Assembly (NCBI GenBank): GCA_024734555.1 | Contig: JANPWX010000451.1 | Location: forward strand, 1,448,728 to 1,512,727 | Direction of reading: 5' to 3' | Source of the DNA: Trochalopteron elliotii | Taxonomy: Eukaryota > Chordata > Aves > Passeriformes > Leiothrichidae | Length of the DNA: 64,000 bases | Part shown: positions 48,879 to 62,800 of the stretch, in pieces | Layout of the letters: each line of letters opens with the position of its first letter | Position numbering within the stretch: the first letter of the stretch is position 1 | Program-made: the position numbers and the translations under genes | Notes under the pieces: model-generated | What the model was told of the DNA's origin: nothing | What the model saw: only the letters and a program-made list of their open reading frames with translations | The model's database searches: none

Positions 48879-51800
48879 GTAAGAGAAAAACTGACATCTC
48901 TTTTCAATAGGAAAGAAGAATATTTATTTTATTCCTAACGGTTTTAACAAACCTCTCCATGATGAATTATATATTTATTGTAACTGCATGCTCCACTGCC
49001 ACAAATTCCTGCAGTCCCTTTCCAGCTGAAAGCTCCAATGAAAGACTTCCCCAGACAAAGGCCAGAGGATTTGAGCCATGGGTTTTGTAGTTAGATTAAT
49101 TCAGTTACTCTGGATTCTCTGGAGTGGAGATTTCACAGGCCAGATGAGTTAAGAGTATTGTAAATGTAGTTATAAAATATTTAAAAAATAGTAATTGTGG
49201 GGCCATGTGCCTCAGCTTCCACTAGCTTCCTTCCTTCGCTTTTATTTTCTCAGTTTTCCCCCTAGCTATGGCTTATCCTCTCTTTCACTCTCCTTTCTTC
49301 ACACAGCACTGGAAATTACATCTAAAAATGCAGCCGTGAAAGATACTGAGGATAAAGGTACATGTCCATGGAGGATAGGAGGAAAACAGGCTTCCAGCTG
49401 TGAGCAAGGAGCCCGACTCCAGCTGATTTAGTCCTGTTTTGGGACTTCTTTCCTGCTGGGAAAGAAGACCTCATAAATAAAGTTTCACTGGAGAAAGACC
49501 TGACACTGTTCTGCAGCTAATGGAAACATCTCAAAAGACTCTGAATATAGGCCAAGTATGTGGGTCAGTAGAGAAACTACTATTTATATTTGGACCTGCC
49601 TATGAATACAGTAAAACATCCAGCTGTTGAAAACACTAAGAGAAGTTGCAGAAAAGATTTTTTTTTAGATATAAAATGCCAAAGACTTTGTTAGGTGATA
49701 TTGCTGTTAGAACTGCAAATTTCCTTTCATTCCCTGTGAATTCAGTGGGCAGCTTCTTGAAAGTTCCCTTTTGGCAAGGTTATCTTCAATCTGGTGAGTC
49801 AAAAGGATCTGCTCCCTGAGTGAAAACCGTGCTGAGCCTCAGCACAAAACCGAGATAGGAAATAACAGACACCAAAAGTGAGTTTTGCTATGGAGATTTA
49901 AATATTTCTACTGACTTTTGAATTCGAAGAATTATCTCTCTCTACTTGCTGGCTTGTCAAATCCACTTCCGTTTGGGAAAGTTCCCAAATGTAGGTTATT
50001 AGAAGATCTCGTGAATTTTCACCGAGTTTGACCGTGCGTGCTGCAGGCGAGATGTGTCCACAGCAAACCCAGGGATTTTGAAAAGCCTGAGTTCCCTACC
50101 CACACAACACTCATTGTAAATTATTCTAGCCTTGTAAAGAACACCTGTTGTGGAATTTAGGATGTGATGCATCCCTTATAAAAAGGGAGAGGGGGGAAAA
50201 GGTTGCAGGAGTCACTGATGCTGTGAAAAGTGTGTTCATTATAACTTCACAATGTGTGTTTGGGGAGATCTAGGGCTGAGCTCCATTTTGGAACAGGTTC
50301 ATCAGTGGGAGTTTTCTGTTGGTAGGGTGGACTTTGATTTCCATCAGAGCTGTGGGGTCTTTCTTCTTCCTTATTATAAAAATGTATCACTCTGTTCTCT
50401 GCTACATCCACTGATGCAGGACAAAGGCTGTTCCAGCCAAGATGGGCTGGAAGTTTATGTGTTTTGGTTTTTTTTTTCTTTTATGCTCCAAATCTATAAG
50501 AAAACAGCCAATATGTAATTCTACACTCATAGAGAATGACTTTTTTTTCCCCATAAATGCAATTTAGACAGTAATTTGAGTTAGCAAAGCTTAGAAGGTG
50601 CAGCTGGAGAGGGAAGCAAAGTACCCTGTAGAAGGGTGCAGTTGAGTAAAAGAAAGCTTTTCCAGAGGACACAGATGCCTGGAAGGGGAGAAATTGGATG
50701 TGAAACCTTCCAGAAAAGGCCAGAGGGCATGTTTATTGCAGTCCTTAGCAACCTGTATTGCACTGGTGGCTGGAGCTCCTGCTGATGGGCCAAATTTTGC
50801 TCCTTACCTCCTATCTCTATTGCTGAGCTTAATATGTAACTTACCTGTAGCTGTACAGTGTGAGCTGGTGGGATGTATGAGGGGACAACTGAAAGCAGAG
50901 TGAAACTCCTGGTATTTAGATATTAGATTTATCTGAAAGTCTTGGAGATCTGCAAATAAACCCTTCCTGGGATGTTAGAAACAGAGGAAAAGATGTGCAG
51001 GAGAGGTCAGGCCACCAGAGCGAGATGACAGGGTGAGAGCAAGGTCCCAGCCAGGAAGCTTCAGTCTGCTCCTGGCCCCAGTGCACCCCATATTTCATCC
51101 TGTCCCGGGGATGTGGAAGAAATGATTTCACAATCCCTTCTCATGGGGTTGGGCACGCTGCAGGTCATGTGGACAAAGCCATTTGTTCAAGTAGCTTGAC
51201 TTGAGGACTCCTCAAAAGCTGCTGAAATCTCACGGCCTCTCATTCCTCAAAGGAGTCAAGTCCTGCATCCAAACTAAACAGGGATGGCTCCTTCCCCACT
51301 GAATCTTGAGTGCTGACCAAGACCTGCCTCCCTCTTCTCAATGAGCTCTTTTGGAGCTGGGAGATTTTGCTGCTTTTTCCACAGCATCCTTTAGGCAGAA
51401 TAGGCCAAGATGATCTTAAAAGTCATCTTTCACTCTGAAAATTTTCAATTATCGCAGTTTGTCAAACCTTTGAAAAGCAGAAACATCAATAATATTTGGT
51501 GTTTCGGCGGTTTGGCCGAGTCCCTCACTGCTGGTGCTGTTGTTGGTGTGTCGCTGTCAGTATTTTGTACTGAACTATCCAACAGCTGTCTTGGCTTCCT
51601 TCCCCACTAAAACAACTGCTGCTTCACAAAGAACACAGATAATTTTGTCTTCCTTGATATTAACAGATCAAGAGAGGCCTTTGCCAATAAAAACTCATCT
51701 TTTATTTTTGCAGTCTGAGAGAGATCCTTGGTCAAATTTGTTGTTCTCTTTCATTCTGCACTTGGAGACCAGTTGGCATCTGATCTTTTCATTTCAAGTG

Positions 51801-52917
51801 ATGCTGAGTGGGTGGGACATCCAGAAGGGGGATGAAAACTCTCACAAAAGAATCCCAAGTTAAAAGGATTTTAACCCAAAGGCAAAACAAAAAGCCCTGC
51901 ACAAGGCACCAAAATGAAAGGGCTTGTTTAAAGGCAAGAACACTGACAGCACAGTGTTGGTCTGGGCTTTAAAAGGCAGTGAAATGTGAGATGCTGCCCT
52001 GGGATCAGTGTTCACCTCCCACCACAGCCACACATTCCCTGTGTGGAGAGGGGAATGGCATCAAGCACCAAGGGGGAAACACTGCTGCTCCTGCTCTGAA
52101 AGCCAGACCTGAAACAGGGTGTGCAGCACCCACAGCAGGACATGCTCCCCTGCCCTCCAGAGCCCCTCTGGGTGCTGTCAGATGTGTTCACCACAGATGT
52201 GTTCAGGGAAATTTGCAAGTAATGGCAGTAGGTTGAAGGAAAATTTTATATTTGAGTTAATTTGGGGATCTAAAATGGGGACAATGTTTGAGGGGTTTAA
52301 TGCCATTAACAGCAAATTCTGGAGGATAAGCCCTCCTGAATGGCCATGGGGATTTTAGATGGTGAATCTCCCAGTGTTAAAGAGATGACTTGGGTCCTCT
52401 GAATGATCTGCTGAATACCTTACAGACTCCATTTGTGAGAGCTGCTCTCTCTCCAGGGAAAAACTGAGTCTGAGGTCAGTAAAGTGAGAATTTCACACAA
52501 ACCAGTCCAGGTTTAGAATTCCAAATTCAGGGCTTGGCCTTGCATACATGCATACATAAATGCCACTGGTATATTTAACTGTCAATTTTACCTCTTGGCA
52601 GAGTTGCTCAGAGATTGTTACTTGCCAGTTATCTTCTTGCAATCATGATGGCAAAAAGGTAGCACAGCAGTGAGGGGAGTCTGCTGCTTTCAGAGCAGCT
52701 AGGTAGGTGAACAGTAATACTTCTCACTCCCACATACTATGAGTAATTTGTTTGTTAAGAACTGAAATTGACCCCAAATCAGAGCATCTGCACCACACTA
52801 ATGCATTGTTGAAGAAACTGAAGGTTCATCGTTTGAATTTTCTATAAAATGTAATAAGGTGGAATTAAGTGAGGAAAGGATCTTATGTGAAAGATGTAAG
52901 AGGTTATTTTTAAGGGA

Positions 52918-52931
52918 TTACCAGAGGGCAC
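52918..52931 (+). promoter_or_regulatory. Possible CTCF site
   Basis: ttaccagagggcac agrees with about 12 of 14 positions of the known vertebrate CTCF core (CCASYAGRKGGCRS). Single sequence matches of this quality occur by chance, so binding is only suggested. Confidence 0.2.
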
Positions 52932-53191
52932 CTGGACAGTATTACCTGCTGCCTTCCTGGACTGTATTACCCACTTGTATGTGTATAATAAGTTGTTTCT
53001 TTACACCTGGTGTTATTTTTGCGTGCCTGGTTAAGATGCCTGCCCGTCACATTAATATTTATTTAACGACCAGTGCTGGGTAGCAAATGAGCACCATGCA
53101 GATTGTGTGATGTAATCTGTGTGGGGAGCAGTGTGTGTTAACTGAGTGTGCTGGTCGCCAGCAGGTCACTCCTGACTGCAGATACCACACA

Positions 53192-53361
53192 AAGGTTGCC
53201 CAGAGAAGCTGTGGCTGCCCCTGGATCCCTGGAAGTGTTCAAGGAGAGGTTGGACAGGGCTTGGAACAACGTGGGATGGTGGAAGGAGCCCCTGTTCATA
53301 GAATGTGATGAGCTTTGAGGTCCCTTCCCATCCAAACCAGTCTGGAATTCTGTGAATGATT
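53192..53361 (+). mobile_element. CR1 LINE 3'-end fragment, sense
   Basis: Sense CR1 sequence: aaggttgcccagagaagctg, then ggatccctggaagtgttcaa, gaggttggacagggcttgga, acgtgggatggtggaagg, ttcccatccaaaccagtctg and an attctgtgaatgatt tail. It is close in type to the copy at 47.3-47.6 kb, sharing the 'gtggctgcccctggatccctggaagtg' stretch, but keeps a more complete 3' end. Confidence 0.95.
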
Positions 53362-56300
53362 ACCTATAGCCATTGATCAGCACTCAGAATTGTTATTTAT
53401 TTATTTTGCACCTTTCAGGGAGTATAAATTCATCCCTATCCTAACAGGATCCTAAACCACTTAGGCACATTCAGAATGTCTCCTGTGAGTCGTGGGTTAG
53501 AAACTTTGACTCATGAGAGATTTTAAGGGTTGAGTGGTTTGAAACAAGCTCAAGAAATCTAAGACAAGAAAATTAAATATACTGAAACCTCTTTGTTCCA
53601 AAACCCACTAATCCAAATGACTTGGCTGAATGGTGATGTGTTATCACTTCTGCCACTCCTGCTGCCATGGCTGTATTTTGTCTTAAATCAAAACTTCGAC
53701 TTTAAGGAAAAATAAAAACACAAAAATAAAAGCAGCACTCTGGTATGTCTGACTACTTCCTAATATTAGCAAACATAGCCTTGAAATAGCATCACTGTTC
53801 CTAAATCTGAGCACTGCTCAAGTCCAAAAATGCTCAGATTACTGACGTCCACTGCAGTTTTCTTCCCCCCAGCACTGTCAATAAGTCTTAAACCAACCTT
53901 TGAATGTACTACTTGCCTGAAACTGCTGTTGGACAAATAAATAATTCTGTGATGCAGGTGAGGGAAAGGAGCTGGGTTTCTGAGCATGTTCCCTTGGACA
54001 TTTTCCAGGCACCAGATGTATATATGCCCTCATTTAGCTGTTTACTGATTTTCTGCTACGGGACTTTGGTAATGCATTTTATACCTATAGGTAGAAATGT
54101 AAGAAAAATTTGGGCACTCTGGGCTGTTCTTCAGCTCATGAAGTTGTCACAGACCTCAGAGCTCAGCTCCATCTCTAAAGTGGGCTTCATGGTTTCTTAG
54201 AGATGTTGGAGATACAAGGAAATTGCACCTTGGGAAATGAAACATTTCAAAGGAGCACCTTTTCAGCCTCTGGAAACGTGAGGGCACATCCTTGTAAGAT
54301 GTGTTTGTACAGATTTTAAGGAAATGCTGATTTGTGTTACTTTGTCTTCAGAATGTCTTCACTCAGCCTAAGAAAACAACCTCTATTTGTTAACTTACAT
54401 ACAACCTCATTTGTCCTAATTAGTATTTGTAAAGTAATTCTAGACACCCATATATAGAAAGTTATTTAGGATTGAAAAATTACTATTTTTCCTAGTGTTC
54501 TCTCTATACCAGCTGCATAAATAGCTCCAGAACATTACTAGTAAAGTTAGGAGGGACAGGACTTGGTTGTGTCTGGGTCAGCTGTGGTTGATGTCCATGG
54601 TGGGCTCCTTGGGATGACAATAGAGCCCCGCTCCTACATTCTTCAGTGTTGCTGCAGGAACAGAATGTGCTCATTGCTGTCACCTTCCACCTGCCCTGGG
54701 AGACCTCAGACCTGGCCAGAAGGGACACAAATGGTCCCTCAGTGGCTCTCAGGAGCTGTAAATCAATCAAGGATTTCAAATAGTTGAACGTGATAAGCAG
54801 TGCATGTGGTGTTCTTTACAGTTTTATGGAATGCACTCCAAAATTTGTGGTCCCATTTTTTTCTAAAACTCCAGAAATGGGAAGAGCTGATGGTTTCATT
54901 AAACTGAACAGTTTTGGTGACACCACTGACTGGTAGAATGTTAATAAAAAGAACACCAGGTAAAAGTACACTTAATGGAAAGTACTTTAAATATAAATGA
55001 CCAGTTCTCATTGCAGAAAGAGACAGCAACTGGCACTTGGTGTCATCTATTGTTTCTTCCCTCCAATATATAAAAATTATGAGGTTCCTCATTTCAGCAA
55101 ACGCCTCTTTCCAATTTCTGTAGCTTGCTGATTTTTTCCTGCATTGGCTTTGGAGTCTTGCATCCCTAAACGGAGCACCATGGGCAGCCATGAGTCACTG
55201 TGCAGGAGCTAAATGTCAAAGTTGAACTCGAGTTTGCTGCCACAGTTGGTGTGAGCAGTGTGACTGGTGTGTCATTCCCATAGCACGGATGTCTGGGAGC
55301 GCTGGGTGCCCCTCTCGAAGGAGAGTGTCATTCGACAGAGATGCCACCAAAAGCATGGCAGCCTCTGCCTTGGTGATCCTTAAAATGTACATTTGAGGGG
55401 TTCAACAGACCTTGAAAACAAATGTGGTGACCCAAAATGGTCTGTGGGGCAAAGTGCCCCCCGAGGCAGGAGAGCGGCCGTGTCTCCAGCGTGACTCCGC
55501 AGCCCAGCGGGATCCCGTGTCTCCCACAACAGCTGAGTATGGAGAACTCAGGGCTCAGACAGGAGGTGCCATGCAGGAGGCTCTGCTGGGCTCCCTCCTG
55601 CAGCCTTGCACTGGAACAGAATGTGAAAATTGTCTGTCTCGGGTCCTTGTCTGGCCTCTTCTTAACAGAACCTCTGTAGCCTCGATGGGGAGAGCCAAAG
55701 GATTCTGACAGCAAACTCTCCCCTGCTCCTGTGTTAGGAAGTAACTTCAGGACACTTGTTTTGGCTCATTGCCTGCCCTAATGTCACCCCTGCCATTGTG
55801 GGCTTTCCTTCTTGCCACTCACAGCATTGAAAATAGGAGACGATGGAGGAGTCAGTGTGGCTTTCTAGAGACTGGGCTCTTTCTGCTCCTGACCTGCCCA
55901 GGGAGCTCAAATAAATCCCTTCAGTGTGCTACCACCCTGCTTTGTTGTCTGAAATTTGGGAGAAGGTTTTTGAACCATTTTGAGATCAATGGCTGAAGCC
56001 TGTTGTTCACTATGAAGTGCAGGGGAAGTTAAAGAGGACATGTTAGGCAGAGGAAGTTGAAACATGAAAATGAAAAACAAAATGCAGAAACAAAAGCTGC
56101 AAATATTCCTTACTACTTAAATTGAGACTTCTTGAAATCAAGGATCATCCTTTCTGAGCACTGAGCAAGTATCAAATGTTGACTGTAAGGAGTTAATAGT
56201 GGGTTAGACCACGGATTAGGGGTAGGTTGTGCCACTGTGATAGGAACTCAGCTTTGATTTCTGGAGGCATTAAAGGCACACAGCATCTTGCAGTTTTAAT

Positions 56301-57799
56301 GTTAGGTTTTTCTCTTTTCTTATCTGGCTCTAAAGCTTCATTCCCATTCAGTAGAACAAAAATAAATAAAATCACTTTACAAACCCCAACAACTGACAAA
56401 ATGCCTTTTTGGTATTTTTAGGTCTTTTTATGGAACCTTGTTTATAGAATGTTATTTATAGATTTTTTTTTTTTTTTTAATATGCTCCCAGCTAACCTGC
56501 CCTGCTGGGTGTTTGCAGGAGCCTCTGCACTACCACAACACATCCCTGGGAATGTCAGCATTCCTCTGCAGAGGTGTCACTTCAGCAAGGACACCCAGCT
56601 CAGGAGGTACACATTGTCCTACATAAGGTACCAGTGCTGAGCCTGTTCCAGTTTTTGTAATTCCCCTTGTCTACATACAGCTTGAACATTATAGACAAGA
56701 ATTCATTCTCCTGCTCACAGTCTGCATTACTTCCTAAGGACAGGAGGGAAAAACTGGGAGCAGGGCATCGTAGAAGTCTCAGTCTGTGGAATGAAATTCG
56801 GAGCAAGAATTGGAGTTGCCTGTTGCTAGAATTCCCCAAATCAAAATGAATTGACCAAAACTTTTCAAATAGGAATGAGACAAGGTAAGACTCATAGTGG
56901 GGAAGCATCTTGGTAGCAAAGACTTGGAGGATGCAAATGGCAGAGATCTGGAATTCTGAAGCATGTTCCAAATCTGGCCTTTCCAAACACCAGTGGTGGT
57001 GGTGTCCCTCAGCTGGGGCCCAGTGTCCCCTGTCACTGCCAACTCACAGTCCCAGCCTTGCTGAACTGCAGCAGCTGCTCTGTGGCTTTGGATGCTGTCG
57101 GGACATTCTGCTTGGCCACCAGGCTCGGAATGTCACATTGCATCTTTGGGCACTCCTGGCCTAAAAGAGGCAGGCAGCCCTTGTGGGACAGAGTCCTTTC
57201 CACACCCTCAGCAGGAGCCAGCTGTCATCACACCAAAAAAGCTGGGAGAGCCATGGCTCATGGAAACAGGGCTTAGGTTCAGCTGAAGGAGGCATGTCTG
57301 AGAAGCAGCTTTTCCCAAAACTTGAGGAAAGGTCAAAGCACGTGGAGCTGGCACTCTGGGACGGTCCTACTGCTTGTAACTCATGTAACCCTATCTGTGC
57401 AAAGCCATTTCCAGCTTTCACCTCCTTTCCTGGAGAAACTGAAACTATTTCAACTTTGTAAAAATGCCTGAACATCACACTTACCTTATTGTAGACCACT
57501 GACACTTTCACTTTTGTCTCATCAGACCCTAAAAATAACTAATTTTTGTCTCCAAAGCCTTGATATCTCTCCAATCTTTGCTCTTATTGCTTTTGGACCT
57601 CCAGCTCTTGTGAGTCATATCTGCAAATTACATGGCTCGACTTTCAGTGGTGACCATCTCAAAGTGGCTGGTGGAAAAATTCACCATTAGTTCATGGGGT
57701 TTTATTTGGTCCATGGCATTGCTGTGGCGAGCCTTTGCCGTTTCTCTTTTAGTTTTTAAAGACATTTAATTGTACATTGGCATTCAGGTCCATTGCAAG
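53362..57799. other. Unassigned non-coding sequence
   Basis: No gene, RNA or transposon recognised. A slightly GC-richer patch lies at about 55250-55520. A 16-T run lies at 56463-56478. Confidence 0.45.
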
Positions 57800-58610
57800 G
57801 AAAACTTTTCTCCGCCGGCCTCGGAGGCTTTATTAACTTAAGCTGTCCTTGAAGCAGAAAGAGGAGTTTTAAGTTCTGTGTGGGGTCTGCAGGTAACAAA
57901 TAACTCGAGGAGTGTGGCAGGCAGAGCGGGGGTGACAGGCACAGGCAGGGACAAGCTGTGGGAAGCACGGAGGTGGCCGCAGCTCTGCCAGGAGTTCGCA
58001 GGGACACCCAGACGAGATGCACTTGCCATGCGGAAGGTGACACAGGAAACATTACGTTTCCCGGAGCGGTGGCAGGGAAGGACAAAGAGTGTCCTTTATG
58101 AGCTCAGATGTACAAAAAGGAAAGCATTTTGTCAGCTGCAGCTTCTGACAGAATGAGGATTGTGGGCTCCTGCATTCAAAACCAAATTTCCTTAAATTGG
58201 CAAGCGGCTCCTAAGCGCTGCTGTGGAGAGTCCTTCCAAAGCCGGAGCGAGGGAATTGACACCGTGCTGAAAACAGCAATGAAATCACCCGGCTTCCTTC
58301 CTCCGAGCCAGGCTTTGTGCCGGGCCCGGCGAGCCCGGCCCGCCCGCGGTACCGGCCCCACACAGCCCGGCCGTGGACGGGCTGCGGCCGCCCCGGCGCT
58401 GATTTATGGCACGCAGGACTGATTCTGATGTGTCATGCTGCAGGGGAAAAGGAAAGCGGCACCGGGGTCATGAACAAAAAGGAATTTGCTTATCCAATTT
58501 CCGTCTCCTTCTGAGCTGGATTGGAACTCGCAGTTGTCAGGCCGTGTTTAAGTCTCGTCTTTAGCGACGCCTCCTAAACTGTGGAAGGTCAAAACCAATT
58601 ATTGTTTTGC
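57800..58610. promoter_or_regulatory. CpG-island-like patch
   Basis: This is the most CpG-dense part of the window: about 24 CpGs in 58200-58440 alone, with more scattered from 57810 and to 58570. The minus strand at 58325-58345 has four runs of three Gs with loops of 1, 2 and 6, another potential G-quadruplex. A CCAAT-like tatccaattt lies at about 58491. These are features of an unmethylated promoter or a strong enhancer. No convincing first exon was found, so the strand and any target are unknown. Confidence 0.42.
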
Positions 58611-59821
58611 CTGCGGGGACTTTCCTTCTTCAGAGGGACCTTGCAGTGGATATTCTCTGAACTCTTTTCCTTCCAATTAAGGCAGCAAATTCCTCTTTTT
58701 CAGGGTTTTTCAAGGGGCGAGGGGGACAGTAATCTGGAGACTGATAGATTTATCAATAGCCTTGAAAAACAAAGCCTGTATGTCTCAGGAAGCTTGAAGC
58801 CTAATTCGTTTCAGTGACTTTTCTCACTCTGCACTTTAAATCTGTCGTTTCATTACACCGGGAATGGAAAGTCCCTAATTTTCCCAGGCTACACATTTCC
58901 TCTGTTTTTTAACCTTCAAATACCACATGGATTTATGCCTCTGAGTACCTGCTGGTTAAGTTTCTCGTGTAGATAAAAATGTTGAAGTTCTGTTTATGGA
59001 AAGAATTTACAGCTTTATGGACTGGGGGCAATAGAGAGAGGCTGTACCTACATTAGCAGCTATAGTCTGACTAGTCCTGAAGAAACCTTCCAGGTCTTCA
59101 GGGTGAAAAAGAAAAGTATCCTGAAATAGTTTTAGATTTTTTCCCCCCTTTTCTTTCTATTTTGGACAGCACTGTTTTCACTTTTATTGACAATATCTCT
59201 TCTTCTGCTCCAATCCACTGATACATCTATAGCCTGTGTCAGCAGATGGATTTTTAAAAATACATTTATGTATCACATGCTGCTCTACTTATTCCTTTAT
59301 CCATTGGAGGGGTTAAGTCTACAGCTTCCCCTATATTTTTCATGTACGGTTTGTTATGGGAGAGGTGAACAGCAGAGCAGACAGAAAATAATGTCTCCTG
59401 CAAGAGAAAATCCGATGTAAGGTCAGGGCAGGGAGGCTGTGGAGGAACAGTGAGTACAGGAAGCAATGCTTTGGTATTGCAATTGGTACAGCACGTTTCA
59501 AAGACACTCTGTAATTGTTATTTGTATCAGGATGAACTGTGAAACCGAAGTACAGGTGTGGGATTTAACCCCTGCTCCTCATCAGGTACTTCTGGGTATA
59601 CTGTAATGTTTGGGTGGTTTCTGGCTTGGCTACAGTAGATGCTCCTACAAAAATATTGGATTGTGGACAATATTGAAAGAAGTCTGTTTTTCTGGAGCTG
59701 GCAGATTTAAGACCCTTGATTAAATGCATTCACAGCTCCTCTGCAGAACTGCAGAGCTATCATGATGTGATTACAGGGTAGCTGTGGTCTGGTGCACTCA
59801 GAACTCAGAAATTAGGAAATA
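58611..59821. other. Unassigned sequence beside the CpG-rich patch
   Basis: No gene recognised. The first 250 bp hold words such as gatagatttatcaatag and aaaacaaagcc (GATA/SOX-like) and could belong to the same regulatory block; this is only a suggestion. Confidence 0.35.
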
Positions 59822-59880
59822 TGAGTTGTCTTGATCTGCCACAGTCTGTTTTGTGAGATCCTGGGCTGGTCACTTAAAAT
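59822..59880 (-). mobile_element. Possible ancient MIR-like SINE fragment
   Basis: The plus strand reads tgagttgtcttgatctgcca, then cagtctgttttgtgagatcc and tgggctggtcacttaaaat. This follows the reverse MIR order 'ctctgccactnacttgctgtgtgaccttgggcaagtcacttaac'. It is weakly but collinearly similar. Boundaries are uncertain. Confidence 0.38.
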
Positions 59881-62800
59881 ATTTTGGCTACTTCTTGACA
59901 GACCTACTTTGGATGTTTACTTTTTTTGGAAGACTCAGCTCACTCCCTTGCCCGTATTGCCCACAGAGAGTGTGGACTGACTGGCTGAGATGCTCAGGCT
60001 TCCATCCCAGATGCCTGCATTCAATCAGATAATTGGGCTGATGAGTGCCTGTTGGCCCAGAGACCATTTGCAATTGGTTTATAAAGAGTTAATCTATTCA
60101 GAATGTCTTGATCAATCATTCCATACCAAGCTGAATAAGTGTAGGGGGCACTGATAAATGACTTGCCATTTACTGTTCACTCTGCGGTGTGTATGTAACA
60201 AGAGTCAGCCAGGTATTAATCCTTTCTAAAACATTTATAAATAAAACCTGAATGCTGAGTGTGGCTGAAGTCCCTTCAGGTATGACTGAAAGCAGAGGTG
60301 CAGAGCACTGTTCTCCTGTGACACTGCCCTCAGCCCTGGGATCACATCTGGACACACATCACAGCAGCAGTACCCACAAATAATTTATTGGTTGAAAAGA
60401 ACGATTCCCTTTTTACCCAGAGTAAAGAAAATCATTCAGCTCTAATAATAACTCACTAATCTCACCCCACCGGAGCAGCGCAGGGAGCGCACGGAGATTT
60501 CCTTCCCAGCTGCTGGGAGAGCCTGTCCCCAAAGAGGGCTTTTCTTTTGATAAGGTGCCTCCTCTGCCGGGCTGCTGAACCAGCCTGAATCAGCACGTCA
60601 CCCTGGAGTGCAGGAAGATCCCGGTCTCCGCCGCTGAGTCACATGAATAACTGGAATAGTTCTGCAAAGCAGAATTAATTCCCAGAACCTCTTCAGGCAT
60701 ATACCAGCAGGCACATGCTTTTGCTCTGGCGTTATTTTACAGCTCGGTGATGTAGTGGAAAGGACAGTACTGATATTTTTAATTGAGATAAAGCAGTTTA
60801 CCTGGTGTTAAGAGTGTTAAACCTTACAAGTTTATTGTTGACACTCTCCTGCTTCCAAGAAGATTTAGGAATAAGCCAGGACATAACAGAGCTATTAGGG
60901 TTAAGCTCAAATCAACTGTGCAATGACTCAGAGCTTGTAGTCCTTTCAAACCAAGTGCTGGGGGGAGAAGTTGCTTATTATTAACTGTTGAGTAGCTGTG
61001 GTTTGTGCAGCCTGTTTAGCCAGCAGAGACATCTATGGAAACTCTCTGGGGGTTTTGATCTATTATACTGTGAATAAAAAGTCTGATTTACAAGAAAACC
61101 AAATCAACAGCACTGAGATTGTGGTTTAGCAAAGTCCTTAGACTGCATGCTGGAAATTTGGGCAGAGCTATGAAATTCTCTATAGAACCTTTCAGTATAT
61201 GCTGTGGGTATGTTAAAGAAATTAACTTGTCTGAAAGAGGGGAGTGAAAGAAAAAAGTTCTGTAGCAAAGGTGGGATCCAGGTGTTGCTCTGAAAAGTGG
61301 ACCAGGGTGGGGAGCTGAAATAGGGAAATAGGATGATAGAATCATAGGAAAGCAAAGAGAAGGTTCGTTAGTGGTTAATGAAAATTGTTGAGATTTTTTC
61401 CACTTAAGCTGTATTTTGTTATCTGAATAACAATGATAAGCTGACCAGACACACAGAAGAAGCATTACTTGTACTTCCACCTGTTGCTCTGGAATACATC
61501 ATAAATGAATACAGGATAAGGTGTTCTCCCCTCCACCATCAATGATAACAGGATATCCTCCAGCATCAATGATGACAGGAACTGATTACATGGCTTGGAT
61601 TTCTGCTCTTTCTTCATTGTTCTAGAATATTAAAATCAAAGTTTTTGCCATTTCTCTAGAAAACCTGATGTGAGGTTACTCCTGACCTTTTACTTTCAAC
61701 AACCATCACAAAAAAAAAAATTACATGAAATCTAGAAATTCAATGCAATTGGGAAACATTCCTGAGGAAGAGCTCCAAGCCCAGTGTTTAGAATCTGGAT
61801 GTCTGTACTTTATGTTTTGCCCACTCATGAGCTTGTGCCACTTCCTTGGGCTCCAGGTCAGTACCTTTGCCTGTGGCGTATCCGAAATGAACTCTCACCA
61901 AACCCAAATGTTATTTCCGACATCTGTTGCTTGTTTGGATGGCAAAACTTGTGATAACAGTCAGAAGAAAGTAAACAGTCCAGTAGCCATGGAAACCTCA
62001 TATCGTTTTTTCCTGTTTCTTTTTCTACTTTTTGCAGTGAATGAGTCTGTGCTGAATCCAGCTGGATGGCAGCCCGGGAGACGGCCGTCCCCAGCTCAGC
62101 CACGGCAAGGGACAAACCCTGTCCAAAGCCAGGGGCTTTCCCTTTGCACACTGTCACCAAAGGACTTTTTTCAAAGAGCAGCTTTTTCAGGAAGAGTAGT
62201 TCAGTGCCTCAGGAAGGGTGACCATTTATTATTCCCTGGTCTCTCTGGCTATGGCCAGAAAATAAAATAACCCAAACACACAGTAGTGTATCATGACTCA
62301 CATCCACATGATTCAGCTCTTTCCCCCCATTCCTGCATCCCAAGCAGGTGGCCTCATCCAGACGGTCTACAGGGAACAATCCCTGGACTTTGGTGTTCCA
62401 AGGCATCATCTGAGAGAGCTGGGACAGGCCAGTGCCATGTCAGGGAGGGTTCTAACAGTGACACAGCCTGGGAGATCATGGATTAAACTGTGCCCTTCTC
62501 CTGGATTTGCAGTATAGATACAACCTCTGTGAAGGCTGTGAACAGGGGCATTATGGTTCGAACAACAGATCTGGCTGAGCAGTAAAGCTCAGTTTATGTT
62601 CCAGATTGGAGCAGGACAGGTATTTATTGTAGGAAAGCCCCCAGAGTGCCATAGTTAGTGGAATGCTTTTTCTATAAAATTTTACAACCAGTTTACAGAA
62701 TTCCACAGAGAGGATTGTCAAGATGCAACCTTTATTATATTCCAGTCCAAATCTCTGTGTGGCTTCTAAATATGTGCAGTAAGTGTGTCTGTAAATGGAC

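Larger units (their letters stand above)
47564..53191. other. Unassigned sequence with one weak exon candidate
   Basis: No confirmed gene or RNA. A splice-compatible open segment at 48717-48878 is listed separately. Short T runs occur near 49658 and 50466. Confidence 0.45.

Noticed and set aside
61725..62270. 181-codon plus-strand open frame, the longest in the window
   Set aside because: At this base composition about one frame this long is expected by chance in 64 kb on two strands. It has no recognisable domain and an unremarkable composition. A homology search with conserved frame in other birds would be needed to revive it.
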